From: Dama dama
Taxonomy: Eukaryota; Chordata; Mammalia; Artiodactyla; Cervidae
Assembly: GCF_033118175.1 (NCBI RefSeq)
Contig: NC_083714.1
Location: 8,680,001 to 8,744,000, forward strand
Direction: 5' to 3'
DNA length: 64,000 nucleotides
Part shown: positions 34,571-46,340 of the stretch, in pieces
How positions within the stretch are numbered: position 1 is the first letter of the stretch
How the letters are laid out: every line of letters begins with the position of its first letter
Translations under genes and position numbers: made by a program
The notes under the pieces: model-generated
Seen by the model: the letters and a program-made list of their open reading frames with translations, nothing else
The model's database searches: none
What the model was told of the DNA's origin: nothing

Positions 34571-35440
34571 TATGCAGAGTACATCTGGAGAAATATTGGG
34601 CTGGATGAAGCACAAGCTAGAATCAAAATTGCTGGGAGAAATATCAATCACCTCAGATATGCAGATGACACCACCCTTATGGCAGAAAATGAAGAGGAAC
34701 TGAGGAGCCTCTTTGTGAAAGTGAAAGAGGAGAGTGAAAAAGCCAGCTTAAAACTCAACATTCAAAAAACAAAGATCATGGCATCTGGTCCCATCACCTC
34801 ATGGCAAATAGATGGGGAAACAATGGAAATAGTGACAGACTTTATTTTCCTGGGCACCAAAGTCACTGCAGATGGTGACTGCAGCCATAAAATTAAAGAC
34901 ACTTTCTCCTTGGAAAAGCTATGACCAACCTAGACTGCATATTATAAAGCAGAGGCATTACTTTATCAACAACGGTCCGTCTAGTCAAAGATATGGTTTT
35001 TCCTGTAGTCATATATGGATGTGAGAGTTGGACCATAGAGAAGGCTGAGTGCTAAGAACTGATGCTTTTGAACTATGCCAACGGATGCCAAAGAACTATT
35101 GTTGGAGAAGACTCCTGAGAGTCCCTTGGACCGCAAGGAGGCCAAACTAGTCAATCCTAAAGGAAATCCTTTATTGGAAGGACTGGTGCTGAAGCTGAGG
35201 CTGCAATAGTTTGGCCACCTGATACGAAGAGCCAATTCTTTAGAGAAGACCCTGATGCTGGGAAAGATTGAAGGCAGGAGGAGAAGGGGAAAACAGAGGA
35301 CAAGATGGTTGGATGGCATCACCGACTCAAGGGATATGAGTTTGAGCAAACTCCAGGAGATGGTGAAGGACAGGGAAACCTGGCATGCTTCAGTCCATGG
35401 GATGGCAAAGAGTCCGACACAACTGAGTGATTGAACAACA
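34571..35440 (+). mobile_element. 5'-truncated BovB inserted in block B only
   Basis: The last ~870 bp of BovB, from the RT region (YADDTTLMA readable at ~34656-34683) to the 3' end. It is interrupted by stops and short indels. It splits a sequence that is continuous in block C: AGACCAGACACTGTA on the left and AAGACAGTGTAGAT on the right, near-matching short flanking repeats. It therefore inserted after the duplication. Confidence 0.9.
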
Positions 35441-36207
35441 ACAATGACAACAAGACAGTGTAGATACTCATTCTCAGAAGGGTGGTGTATGGGATTCCCA
35501 CATAGTTCCCTTGCATCCATATACACACACCTGCTCATGTTGGCTGGGGCCACCTTTCTTCCCTCAAGAGCACACTTGATCACCGTTTCCTGTGAATGCC
35601 CACTTTTCATGCCATTTTCCCAACTCTCTTAAAGCATGGATGCCCTGATGTTCAAAATATTTGCTTACATAAATTTCAACTATTTAGATGCATGCAATGC
35701 AGAAGACACAGTTGTTGTCTCAGTCTCTCTCTTCACACACAGAAATACACTGTTAGTAGGTCCTCCTTCTCTGTGCACATTGTACAAACATTGATTAATG
35801 TTCATCTACAGATTTTAGCTCATCCATTATCAGTAGCAAATGCTGTGTTCATGACAGGAGCCATCATTTCCCTAATAGAGCCATGTGTGTATGACTTTGT
35901 TCACACATACTACTCATAGATCTAATATGAAGTAGATCACACAGACATACTTTGGGCATCATCAGCACAAACTTATTCCTGGTTGAGGTTTTGAGTCTTG
36001 TGTTCTAGGGAACTCTGTGTTCTGGTTCTCAGAGCACAGGTGTCATGTGATGACACAGAGGAAAAGGGAGAAGGAGAAACAGGTGACTGAGCCACTGCAG
36101 TCTCCCTGCATTGGGACCTCCCAGCCCATCACACAAACTCAGGGATGGCTGAGTCACCTCAGCCCCAACCAGTGAGCTCCCCATACCACAAGACACACAT
36201 ACATGCA

Positions 36208-37835
36208 CTTACACACACTTTCCCTCTCTCAGCATGACATTAGAGACCTAAGATACCCGATATGGTTGCATATCATCCATGCTCTTTGCTTTGATACATG
36301 CATGCACATGATTCTGCTTCCAGGATAGATGTTATCCTCAGCTCCTTCTAGTTTGTGATTTTAAAAGGACACTTTGGAAAATCTAAAATGATGCTCACAG
36401 TCCTAAAATAGCAAAACTATTCAGCACCATTAAACCAATCACCTAAGAATACTTATTGTAGGCATATCAGTCCAAGGACTCTAGAATTTTTATTCTAGCT
36501 ATACCTGTGCTGTATACTAAAAAGTTTCTAAAAATTGTATGACTTACTTCAGTATTCTCTCGTATTTACTTTTGTGTACATTCTTTCAAGAATGAAACAC
36601 TTTCTTTGAGTGCTTTCAGTGGACAACCAGGATGCCAACTGTAGTTGTTTTTTTCTGATTACTACAGCAACGCTCCTTAAGAGGGGCCATCAGAAGGGAA
36701 GGGTGCTAGGTGAAAATATTGCACATTAAATGTCCCTCCCAGCATACACTTTGTCACATTGCCCAAACACCTTCCTTTCAAGTTTGGTTTACAGACATGC
36801 AGAAAATTTTCTTTTCATATTTTGCACTAACTGGAGTGCAATACTCTTACAGGTAAGATGGATGATAAATGACAACTAGATAGATAGATAATGACTTGTC
36901 AATATGGATCACCTCATGCACAGGAGGAACTATGTGTTAACAATAGAAATTTGAACTAACCTTTAAAGTAGCCTGAATTTTCAGAGGGCTTGGGAAAATG
37001 AAAATGCATCCAATGTTTCAGTTCACAGTCAAATCAAACGTGCCTGCAGACGCAGAATGCACAGAGGACAACAGACCAGAGGCTGTATTAACAGCCACCC
37101 TGCTGCCAGAGCTTCATTGTCAATTTCAGACCATGGAGAAGTAAAGCCCTCAAATGCACAAGCTTTAAGTTCCCAGGTCCCGGTGCTCCTTTTGTTCTAT
37201 TCCAGTTGTGCCTTAGGCGAGGGACCCAAGAATATGATGTCACAGGGCTTTTATTTCTCCAGTCAACAAGCCTGATGCTATACAACTTACCAGAGGACAT
37301 GAAAGACGCGTAAATGCAGTGGAAAAGTCTAGAAAGGCAAACAGATGTGTCAGGACATGGTTCCATCAGAAAGAGAAGAGGAACAAGGACGGAAGTGTGT
37401 GGTGAGGGAAGACGTTATTTTTCAAATCACTTTGTAAGTCAGTATGGGGATCACACATTTAAATGTCCACAGGCACCAAAATCTTAATTTTATAAAGATG
37501 CTGAGGAGATAGGAAAGGAATAGGAAACATTAGACAATGTGAACAAACAGAAAGCAAGTGTAGAAAACGGTTCCATACCATTGCATAGAATGCAATGAGG
37601 ATACATTTGAAATGTTTGGCAGGTCTTCTGAGGTACATTTTTATTCAGAAAAGGAAATATTCACTTTTAAAATGTGTGTACACCTAGCCACAGGAGAGAT
37701 GTTCAATTGAAGAGAGAGAGAGGATACAGAACATGCATACAGAGGGGGCAAAGAGCCGACAATTTCACAAATAGAAAATTTCCAACGTGGAGGAAAATGT
37801 CACCTCAATGTGCCAAACTCCAAGCATAATACGTT

Positions 37836-37838
<3 letters not shown>
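36208..37838. other. spacer of the inverted duplication, unassigned
   Basis: Left part of the 4.6-kb spacer. No gene is recognised. A short GATA run occurs at about 36877-36893. No counterpart of the block arms was seen here. Confidence 0.4.
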
Positions 37839-37890
<52 letters not shown>

Positions 37891-37938
37891 ATACACACAT
37901 GCATGTGCACACACACACGAGACATGCAAATACACACA
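37839..37938. repeat. (AC)n microsatellite
   Basis: About 25 AC units (37839-37888) followed by imperfect AC/AT runs. Confidence 0.95.
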
Positions 37939-37939
37939 C

Positions 37940-38824
37940 AAGCACTAAGAGTAAAGCTTTACAAAACCAAAGCAAAAGGAAAGACCTTAAAAAACAAAGA
38001 CAGCACAACTCACCTGGTTATTAGGCAGGGTCCACTTATTATTTTCATTAGAGGGAACTTGATAGAATTATCTGGAGTCCAGAAAAAAAGGAAGCAACAG
38101 GACCAGAAGGAGGGCACCCTGGTAGGAAGATTGGGGCACTGGTCTTTCTGGAAAAAACTCTGGAAGATACGTCAGCTCCTAGAACCCATGACCTTGGAAG
38201 AGGAGGCCTCAGAGCTTGGGCTCAGACTTCTGAGGAAAGGGGCTGTCCAGCTCTGTGAGGTTCCTAAGGAGGTCAGGGGAAGGGTGCATGAAACTAAGAC
38301 CCCTCCCAGTGATGATGGGAAAAACCAATAAGCCTGCACCATAGGGTCAGGTTCTGAGGGGAGCCCTTCTACCCTGTCTTCCCCATCAATCCCCCCTGGG
38401 GCCCATACCCCTTAGGAGAGAGTTCCCAAGTTTGCTGATGTTGGTCTTTCTGTGGGCAGCCATGGAGACAGCCCTTGGAGTTTGGAGGTGAGCCACATTA
38501 TGGACCAGTTGCTCCTACTGAAGTCACACATCCCTGTCTCTGTTGTGCAAAAGGGCAGTCATGGGGGTGACCCTGAGAGGAGCAGGAACAGACAGGAAGG
38601 TAGAGCCAGTTGTCTTGCTTCCAGACCACCTGTCACCCTCCACCAACCCTGCTGGCCAACCCTCCCGGGGAGCCAGATGGCAGAGTGAAAATGGGGTTGG
38701 CAGAACCCCATGTCAGCACCACTCAGCAGCACACAGGGCTGAAGCTGAGAAGCGTGGACATCCTTTACCTGGAGCCTTCTTCTCCTGAAAGCACTTCCCT
38801 ACCTTGATGAAAACGGCAACAGTA
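37940..38824. other. unassigned sequence in spacer
   Basis: Open frames at 37940-38331 and 38452-38688 (+) are not low complexity but have no family motif that I recognise. The first ends KTPPSDDGKNQ. One possibility is a decayed retrocopy or exon, but no poly(A) or flanking duplication is visible. No gene is supported. Confidence 0.3.
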
Positions 38825-38839
38825 TATCCTGTAAATGCT

Positions 38840-39063
38840 GCTGCAAAGAACTGACTCATTGGAAAAGACTGTGATGCTGGCAAAGATTGAAGGCAGGAGG
38901 AGAAGGGAACGACAGAGGACGAGATGATTGGATGGCATCACCGACTTGATGGACATGAGTTTGAGCAAGCTCCAGGAGTTGGTGATGGACAGGGAAGGCT
39001 GACGTGCTGCAGTCCATGGGGTCGCAAAGAGTCGGACGTGACTGAGTGACTGAACTGAACCGA
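38840..39063 (+). mobile_element. BovA-type SINE with 15-bp target duplication
   Basis: BovB 3'-derived unit ending in the ACTGAAC tail. The flanks are TATCCTGTAAATGCT (38825-38839) and TATCCTATAAATGCT (39064-39078), with one mismatch. Confidence 0.92.
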
Positions 39064-39078
39064 TATCCTATAAATGCT

Positions 39079-40601
39079 CTGTTTTCTCTAGGAACAAAGA
39101 AGACACCCCCAAAACGTAACATCAGCAGCATCCATTTCCAAACATACCACGACCAAAAGCAAACAAAAAAAGCCGACCCCAGTCTTTTAAGAAGGATCTT
39201 GTGTTCATGCTTCCATAATAAAGAAGGAGCCACTTCACTGCTTTTAATCCAATTTACCTAACCATAATTAGTGGCGTGCTACAACGAAATCTGCCTTTTA
39301 GAGAACATGTTTCTTGGTTTGTCTGTGTCAGCTACTTAGGGTAGGGAGCTGATGATGTCCTCCCCTGGGCTATGCAAAGTTACCTTAGATCTTTCAATCC
39401 TGCTCATCTGTTCCGTTTGCTGACTTCAAATTTTCTCCTGCATATCATACACATCAAAACACTTCACTCTCAGTAGGTGTAAATGATGAGCAAACTGAAA
39501 ATCTTTAAGAGCTCACGCAACAGACACCCATTGTGAAGCAAAGGTGTAGGATGAGAAGTGTTTGGGGATGCCTGCTTTCAGGGACTCGGGTGACAATGTC
39601 CTCCCACAACGGGTGTGACATGACATGGGGTGGGGTATGACAGGTTACTCGGGCATCTTAGCCCCCCACAAAAGGAGGAGCTGCCATACTCTCTTAAAAA
39701 TCAGGAGGGGTCAGAGCTCTTAATATCCAAGTAAAGATCTCACCACCAGCACCACGCACCACACAACACACACATACACACACAACTCACATTGAGAGCA
39801 GACACCGACTACTGTTCATGTCTCTACGCTTACTCCAACTCTCTAGTCAGTTTTCTTGTGAAATGTTTCTGCCTCCAGGAGAGTGGTCTACCCTGGTTGT
39901 CATGGAAACAAGAATGCCATCATAATGTTCTCTGTGCTGTTAGCTTTCTGTGGAAACCAGGAAGGATCAATACATCAGATACAGAGTATTGGTCTCCTTT
40001 TTAGACAGTGACCCCACAGATAATCCAATGAATGAATGAATGAATGAACAAATGAACAACCAGACTATTGGACTATTAGAGACAGCATCTTCATGGAATA
40101 GGCAGTGGGGGACAGGAATTGTCACCAAATGGGTTGTGGATGGAGTAAAGTGAAAGCACAAGAGCTTCTGTTTCCCTTGAGACACATACTCTTAGGATGC
40201 AGGTCCCATTAAGGACCACCTTTCAACCTGCCATGACACACGAGGCCAGGGATGTTTGTGCAGATGGGATCCAAGGACTCAGGGTCAACTAGAAAAGAAC
40301 TGCAGAGGGGAAAACGTGTGAGGATGACACACCTGGATGTCAGGGGGAGGTGAGTGAGAAACAGGGATGCCCCAAGTCAGCTCTTCTGAGGTGACCCCTA
40401 GTTAGAGACAGCCCCAGGACCACCCTGGATCCGGGACTCCAGAGTAAGACAAAACCATGCTGCTCTGCATGCAACTCACAGGAGGAGAGCCAGCCAGACT
40501 TTCACATCACTGTGTACCAACCAGATGAAGGCTTTCAACAGCTTCTTAGCATTGAGGAAAGGGAGGGACCTACCAGGAACTGCCATCTAGCCTGTCTATT
40601 T
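39079..40601. other. unassigned sequence in spacer
   Basis: No gene is recognised. Contains a CA-rich patch (39740-39785) and a (TGAA)n run (40027-40056). Confidence 0.4.
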
Positions 40602-40797
40602 TTGTTGCTGTTCTTCAGTTGCTAAGTCATGTTTGACTTTTTCTGACCCCATGGACTGCAGCCTGAAAGGCCTCTCTGTCCTTTGCAATGTCCTGGAGGC
40701 TGCTCAAATTCATGCCCCTTGAGTAAGTGGTGCTATCTAACCATCTCATCCTCTTCTGCCCTCTTCTCCTTTTGTCTTCATTCTTTGCCAGCATTAG
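40602..40797 (-). mobile_element. BovB 3'/BovA fragment at the duplication boundary
   Basis: Reverse-orientation BovB-like 3' sequence (TTCAGTTGCTAAGTCATGTT ... CTTTGCCAGCAT). It ends exactly where homology between block C and block B begins (40799), so it sits at the inner breakpoint of this arm. Confidence 0.85.
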
Positions 40798-41632
40798 GTG
40801 CATGTATGTGTGCCCTGTGGTATGGGGAGCTCACTGGTTGGGGCTGAGGTGACTCACCCATCCCCGAGTTTGCGCGATGAGCCGGGAGGTCCTGATGCAG
40901 GGAGACTGCAGCGGCTCAGTCACCTGTTTCTCTTTCTCCCTTTTCCTCTGTCGTCACATGACACCTGTGCTCTGAGAGCCAGAACACAGAGTTCCCTGGA
41001 GCACAAGACTCGAAACCTCGACCAGGAATAAGTTTGTGCTGGTGATGCCCAAAGTATGTCTGTGTGGCCATCATCTACTTCATATTAGATCTATGAGTAG
41101 TATGTGTGAACAAAGTCGTACACATGTGGCTCTATTAGGGAAATGATAGCTCCTGTCATGAACACAACATTTGCTACTGATGAACACTAATACATGTTTG
41201 TACAATGTGCACAGAGGAGGACCTACTAACAGTGTATTTCTGCGTGTGAAGAGTGGGACTGAGACAACAACAGCATCTTCTGCATTGCATGCAGCTAAAT
41301 GGTTGAAATTTATGTAAGCAAAAATTTTGAACATCAGAGCATTTATGCTGTAAAGAGAGTTGGCAAAATGGCATGAAAAATAGGCATTCACAAGAAATGG
41401 TGATCAAGTGTGCTCTTGAGGGAAGAAAGGTAGCCCCAGCTAACACGTGCAGGTGTGTGTATATGGATGCATGGGAACTGTGTGGGAATCCCATATACCA
41501 CCATATTGAGAGTGAGCATCTACAGTGTCTGGTCTCCTGTATATATTTCTCTGCACGTTTCAGACTCTCTGAAATCTCACTTGGTTAGTTCAGAAGCACA
41601 AGAAAACATACAAACACTATGGGTCCTGTGTT

Positions 41633-41636
<4 letters not shown>

Positions 41637-41674
<38 letters not shown>
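41637..41674. repeat. (CA)n microsatellite in block C
   Basis: About 19 CA units, orthologous to the (TG)n tract in block B. Confidence 0.95.
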
Positions 41675-41677
<3 letters not shown>

Positions 41678-41689
41678 TGCTGCTATTAA

Positions 41690-42330
41690 ATCTCTTTTAT
41701 TGAATTATAACTGATGCACAGTATTATATTTTTTTCAGGTACACTACTTAGTGATTCTGTGTTTTTGTACATTACTCCATGATCCCCATGACAAGTCTAG
41801 TTACCTCCTGCTACCATACAGGGTTAGTTATTACAATATGATTGACTGTATTCCCTATCCTAACATTACATCCTCGGGACTTTTGATTCATTGCTTATTC
41901 TTTGGGCCTCAATCCAGAAACATTACTTCCAATCCCAATGTCAACGAGCTTATGGCCTATGTTTCATTCTAGGAGTTTAATGGCTTCAGGCCTTACATTT
42001 AATCTATTTTGGTGTGATAAAGGGGTCCAGTTTGATCCCTTTGCATGTAGCTCTCCAGTTTCTCCAACAGCACCTGTTGAATAGGCTGTCTTTTCCCTGT
42101 CATATATCCTTGCCTCCTATGGCATAGATGAATTGACCATGTGCCCCAGGCTGTATTTTGGGCTCCCTCTTCTTTTCTACTAGTGTGTGTGTCTGTTTTC
42201 ATGCCAGTACCATACCTGTTTGATGACCATAGCTTTCTAGCATCATCTGAAATCAGGGAGCCTGATTTCTGAGGCTATACCCTTCTTTCTCAAGGTTGCT
42301 TTGGCAATTCAGGGTCTTTTGTGGCTGCTC
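41690..42330 (-). mobile_element. L1 ORF2 3' fragment in block C
   Basis: Reverse-strand L1 piece with the same ends and internal landmarks as 33797-34395, plus ~40 bp of the leader shared with block A (up to TGGCTGCTCTTACTAAACAT). Confidence 0.85.
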
Positions 42331-42639
42331 TTACTAAACATGTGTGGGGGGGGCAGATGAAGGTTCTCATGGAGCTGGTCATCCCCACTACTCTGAGACA
42401 AGAGGGAGTAGCAGAAAGTCAGTAGCGTACCGTGGAAGTATTTCAAAATGCAACAGAAGGGAGAAATAAACGTGACTCCCACATTATAAGTGAGATTTAA
42501 CTAACATTTCTGTTTTAGAGTGGCATGCCTTCCAGACTTGGGGAAGGGAGTGTGACAAACTAATCCCTGGTTCAGTGGCTTAATTTCCTATCTGCTTTTG
42601 CATTTTCTAGATCCACTTTGGAGGTGCTCATGTCCTGGG

Positions 42640-42791
42640 TCTGTACAGTTGACGCTGTTTGACCCCTGAGAGAACTCTGTGCACTTCAGAAACACCGAGC
42701 AGGGTGAAGGGCCTGCCAGACGTGCAGTTCGAGTCTGGGAATCAACAGATCCAGCTCCAGAACCACACCTGCCACTATCCACACTCCCAGG
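42640..42791 (+). promoter_or_regulatory. inverted copy of the candidate PWWP3B-family first exon
   Basis: Plus-strand sequence matches the minus strand of 23604-23760 and keeps the splice donor: CCCAGG/GTAAGC, GT at 42792-42793. Downstream on the plus strand is only the remaining homologous intron-like sequence, then an old L1. No PWWP3B coding exon follows inside the window. Whether it is transcribed is unknown. Confidence 0.35.
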
Positions 42792-43264
42792 GTAAGCCTT
42801 TTCCTTTCTCCTGAACATTTCATCTGGAAATCAGTTCTCTATGCACCTCTGGATTCCAAGTTCATGCTCTTCAACATTGACACCCAGTATATCTGTATGC
42901 TGGTGATCACCTCTGGCTCCCCTGGGTGCACGGGCAGTGGGGGCACTGGCTCCTTAGTAAAGAATAAGTGAAGCGTTGCCCTGGGATCAGTCACAAGGAG
43001 CACAGAAGGCACAGGACATCCAGTGACACAAATGAGATCCTGGTCATGAGACTCCCTCCCCACATGGTCGCCCTTTCATGCACAGTAGTAACAAATAAGG
43101 CAAGGCATTGGGTTTGGAGGGCTTATAAAATGCTCCGGAATCTTTGGTAATTTCTCCCCATGTATCTGCCATGCACCTACCCCATGGGTACGTGGATACA
43201 TGGCCTTTATACTTCTTTGCTTTATTGCTCATCAATTCTCTTTGGCCAAGCCTTCTGCTTTCAC

Positions 43265-43451
43265 ATCCCTTGTGGCTCAGCTGGTAAGGAATCTGCTTGC
43301 AATGTGGGAGACCTGGGTTCAATCCTTGGGTTGGGAAGATCCCCTTGACAAGGGAAAGGGTACCCACTCCAGTATTCTGGTGTGGAGAATTCCATGGACT
43401 GTATCGTCAATGGGGTCACAAAGAGTCAGACACGACTGAGTGACTTTCACT
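43265..43451 (+). mobile_element. Bov-tA SINE with 12-bp target duplication, absent from block A
   Basis: Bov-tA flanked by TTCTGCTTTCAC at 43253-43264 and 43452-43463. In block A the matching site (near 22895-22905) is uninterrupted. Confidence 0.93.
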
Positions 43452-43759
43452 TTCTGCTTTCACAAAAGGCATATCTACTGCCAACCCCTGTCCCATCCTT
43501 AGACATTTCTTCTTTTTGACTTAAACATTCAGTGTGTAGAACTGGATTTTTAGCTGATTGGGTATACTCAGCCTTTCCAACCCAAACCTTTGCTAAGGCA
43601 GCTCTAAGTCTGCCCTAAGCTGGTTCTCCATCAGGGGTGTGTGTACCTGATGGGAAAGCCCAACCTGCCACCCACCTTAACCTAGTGGATTAAGGAGACC
43701 TCCTCTCCTCTGGTCACAAGTCAGATGACTGAACATCAGGCTCTGTCCCTAATATTTAC

Positions 43760-44850
43760 TTTTTGTGAGTTGTCAAATGGGCATAAAGGTAGAAAGAACA
43801 TTATAATGATCCCCGCCTATATACCACCCAGCTTCATCCATTAAGTTATACCTCATTCTGTTTCACATATATCCTGTTCAAGCTCTGTCACTATCCCACC
43901 CCCATTCAGGCATTTTAAAGCAAATCCTTGACACCCTTTTACTCACAGCCCTTGCATACATATATCCATTTCTTAAAACAACAGGCTTGATGAATTGTCA
44001 ATAATTCCTAGCATTATCTAATATCTGGTCAGTGTTTAAATTTCCCAGATTATTCCATAAATGTCTTTAAATTCTCAGCTTGTTCAAGTCAGGATTCAAC
44101 CAATGCCTGCACCCTGCCTCTCTCTGTCATGCTTGTTAGTCTCTTAAATCTATTATCAGTCTTTCTCCTCTTGCTTTTCCTTGCCTTTTATTTGTTGAAG
44201 AAATGAGGTCCTTGTGTCCTAAAATTTCAGAAACCCTGGGTTTGGCTGGTTGCATCCCTCTTGTGTTTCTTTACCTGTTTCTATCCACAGTTATTTACTA
44301 TAAACTGATGAGATTCAACAGACTCAGATTTGACTTTTTGGTGAGAATACATCATAGATGTTACTTTGTACTTCCCTTCGTGTCCATGTCCCATCAGGAG
44401 ATATAGCTAAAGACTGAGACACGACTTAGCTACTAAGCAACAACAAGAACAAAGGTAAAAAAATAAGCCAAATCTGCTGATATTTCTACAATTTTGGTGC
44501 TTAACACCAGATCAACTGTCCTCCACGTTCAGGAATTTTATGTATAAACCTCACTTCTATTACTTTGTTTATTCTTCCATCTTAGAATTGTTGTAACTGA
44601 AATTCAGGTGGCTTCAGTGACCATCTTTGTGATATCTGCCTTTTGAGGGGCAACAATGAAGGCCTAAATGGTAAACCTGAGTATTTATATTTATTATGGG
44701 CACTTGAAAAATATTCAGCAGAACAATAGTGTACTGCTCATCTTCTTCAAAAATCCTTGCACTGTATTTAATGTCAGTTCCAACTCTTGGCCATTTTTCT
44801 TTGTTTTATAATGTTGTTATCCTCTATACTGCATTATGGCACTTTCCCCT
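43760..44850 (-). mobile_element. old L1M 3' region (probable), with a SINE-tail relic
   Basis: Landmarks such as 'tttaaagcaaatcc', 'aataattcctagcattatct', 'tttgttgaagaaatgaggtcc' and 'catcaggag' follow the order of an L1M 3' region in reverse. A short Bov SINE tail relic (GACACGACTTAGCTACTAAG, ~44418-44437) interrupts it. The extent beyond 44460 is less certain. Confidence 0.55.
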
Positions 44851-45152
44851 ATGCCTGAACATATTACCGTATAGAAGAGGATAACCCAGTTTCCCTAATA
44901 CAAAGTTCAGTACACTAGTTCAACTTTTACAGGCCAAAATGTATCTCATAGAGTAAATTTTAAAACAAATATGTCCATTATAATAGTTTATATTTGAAAC
45001 ATGTTTCTCAACATTGGGAAAGAATAGTTGTTACTTTGCATTTCTATAAATTTCTATACGGTTAAGATCCCCACAATGAGAAGTGTTTTTGTTTTCTGCT
45101 TGGTTGGTTGGTTGGTGAACTCAGTATGTTTATAAAAGTGCGTTCATGGGGA

Positions 45153-45161
45153 CAAGATGGC
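45153..45161 (+). promoter_or_regulatory. YY1-type motif at the L1 5' end
   Basis: CAAGATGGC five bases into the element. In human L1 a YY1 site of this form at the same place sets the transcription start. Function here is inferred by analogy. Confidence 0.55.
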
Positions 45162-46204
45162 AGAGGAGTAGATGGACGTGGAGTATATCTCTCTCCATGG
45201 ATACATCCGGAATACACCTTCAGACACAGAAGTGCATGCAGAACACCAGCTGAGAGTGGACAGGAGTACCTGGCCAGTGGAAAAGAATATATAGAGCCAT
45301 GCAAAACTCTGTAAGACAAAGGAACTATGGGAAAAACAGGAGTGTCAGTAGGACTGTACCTAGTCTTGGCGGGTGGGGGAACTGAAGCAGCAGTCCGATC
45401 CCCACATTGGGGCAATTGTCTGAGTCAGAGGAGAAACATTTAAGTCTGAGAGTGAAACAGCAGATCTGTGGCAACCTAAATAGAATGAGAATCAGACAGT
45501 CCTTGCCATTGCCATACATACTCCAGACAGGAACACTGGTCCGCCGGAAGGCACAGCAGTTGGGAGCTGGAGTTTAGGGATTGTGGAGCAATCCCAGGGT
45601 GAGTCTGCTGTTTACTGAGGAGAGATGGACTGAGGGGATGTGAGGGAGCAGATGGTGTTGGGATATGCTGGTGGAGGAAAGCAGGGCAGCCATGGAAGCA
45701 AGGTGATACTGCTGAGTCACACATAGTGGGTAGGGCCATCACCATAGCTCTCTCTCTCCTCATACGCCAGTATAGGCAGCTGAACAAGAGATGCTGGCGC
45801 ATCAAACACCTGATGCACTGAACTACAGAGTAGGACCTCACCCAGGGTGCTCCTTTGAGTGGCTGATGTGCTGATCTACAGAGTAGGACTCCAGCAAGGG
45901 GGACCCCTCTATGTGCCTGACGCATGGAACAACAGAGAAGGAACTCAGGCAAGTGAGCTCTCTAAGTGCCTGAATGGGCGGAACTGTGGAGAAAGACTGG
46001 TTAGAGAGTCCTTCTGATTGCCAGCTACAAGAGGCTCAAAAAAAGAGTCTGGTAGGGCCATAACTTCTGCAGTGGAGGCAGTCCATGTGTCTACACACTT
46101 GGTGCTGCCAGGGTCCCCTCAAGCCAAGCAGCTGAGCTAACTTCATGCCCAACTCTCACTGGGGCAGAGCTGCCACAGGCAAAAAAATCTAGCGTCTATG
46201 TTGG

Positions 46205-46340
46205 CAGGGTCACTTTGGTCATGTCCAACTCTTTGCAATCCTGTAGACTGGCCTGCCAGGCTTCTCTGTCAGGGAGGGGGGTTCTCCAGGCAAGAATACT
46301 GGAGGGTATTGGCCAGTACTGGTTGTCATACCCTTCTAGA
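46205..46340 (-). mobile_element. Bov SINE-like segment within the L1 5'UTR
   Basis: Contains TCATGTCCAACTCTTTGCAA and TTCTCCAGGCAAGAATACTGG, both reverse-strand Bov-tA signatures, but is internally shortened. No flanking duplication is seen. It could be an old insertion or a fixed part of this L1 subfamily's 5'UTR. Confidence 0.6.

Larger units (their letters stand above)
33797..36207 (+). repeat. duplication block B (left arm of inverted duplication)
   Basis: Inverted copy of 40799-42293 (block C). The order is: L1 fragment (33797-34395), (TG)n tract, a TTTTCTTGGGCTTCTAA-type segment, a BovB insertion (34571-35440) unique to this arm, then about 770 bp ending ACACACATACATGCA at 36207. Without the BovB the arm is ~1.54 kb, matching ~1.5 kb in block C. 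Confidence 0.88.
40799..43520 (-). repeat. duplication block C (composite inverted copy of blocks B and A)
   Basis: 40799-42293 is the inverted counterpart of block B, and 42100-43520 of block A; the two matches overlap over ~190 bp of L1 sequence. Block C is therefore the most complete copy of an ancestral unit ordered: PWWP3B-family upstream region, L1 fragment, microsatellite, block-B-specific sequence. Unlike A it is not cut by an LTR, and unlike B it lacks the BovB insertion. The PWWP3B CDS itself is not present on its outer side. Confidence 0.85.

Noticed and set aside
37940..38331. open plus-strand frame after the AC microsatellite
   Set aside because: The first part is microsatellite translation. 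The rest shows no family motif, poly(A) tail or splice context.
43520..45147. search for a second PWWP3B coding copy beyond block C
   Set aside because: Only old L1-like and unassigned sequence follows. No PWWP3B frame or motif was seen.
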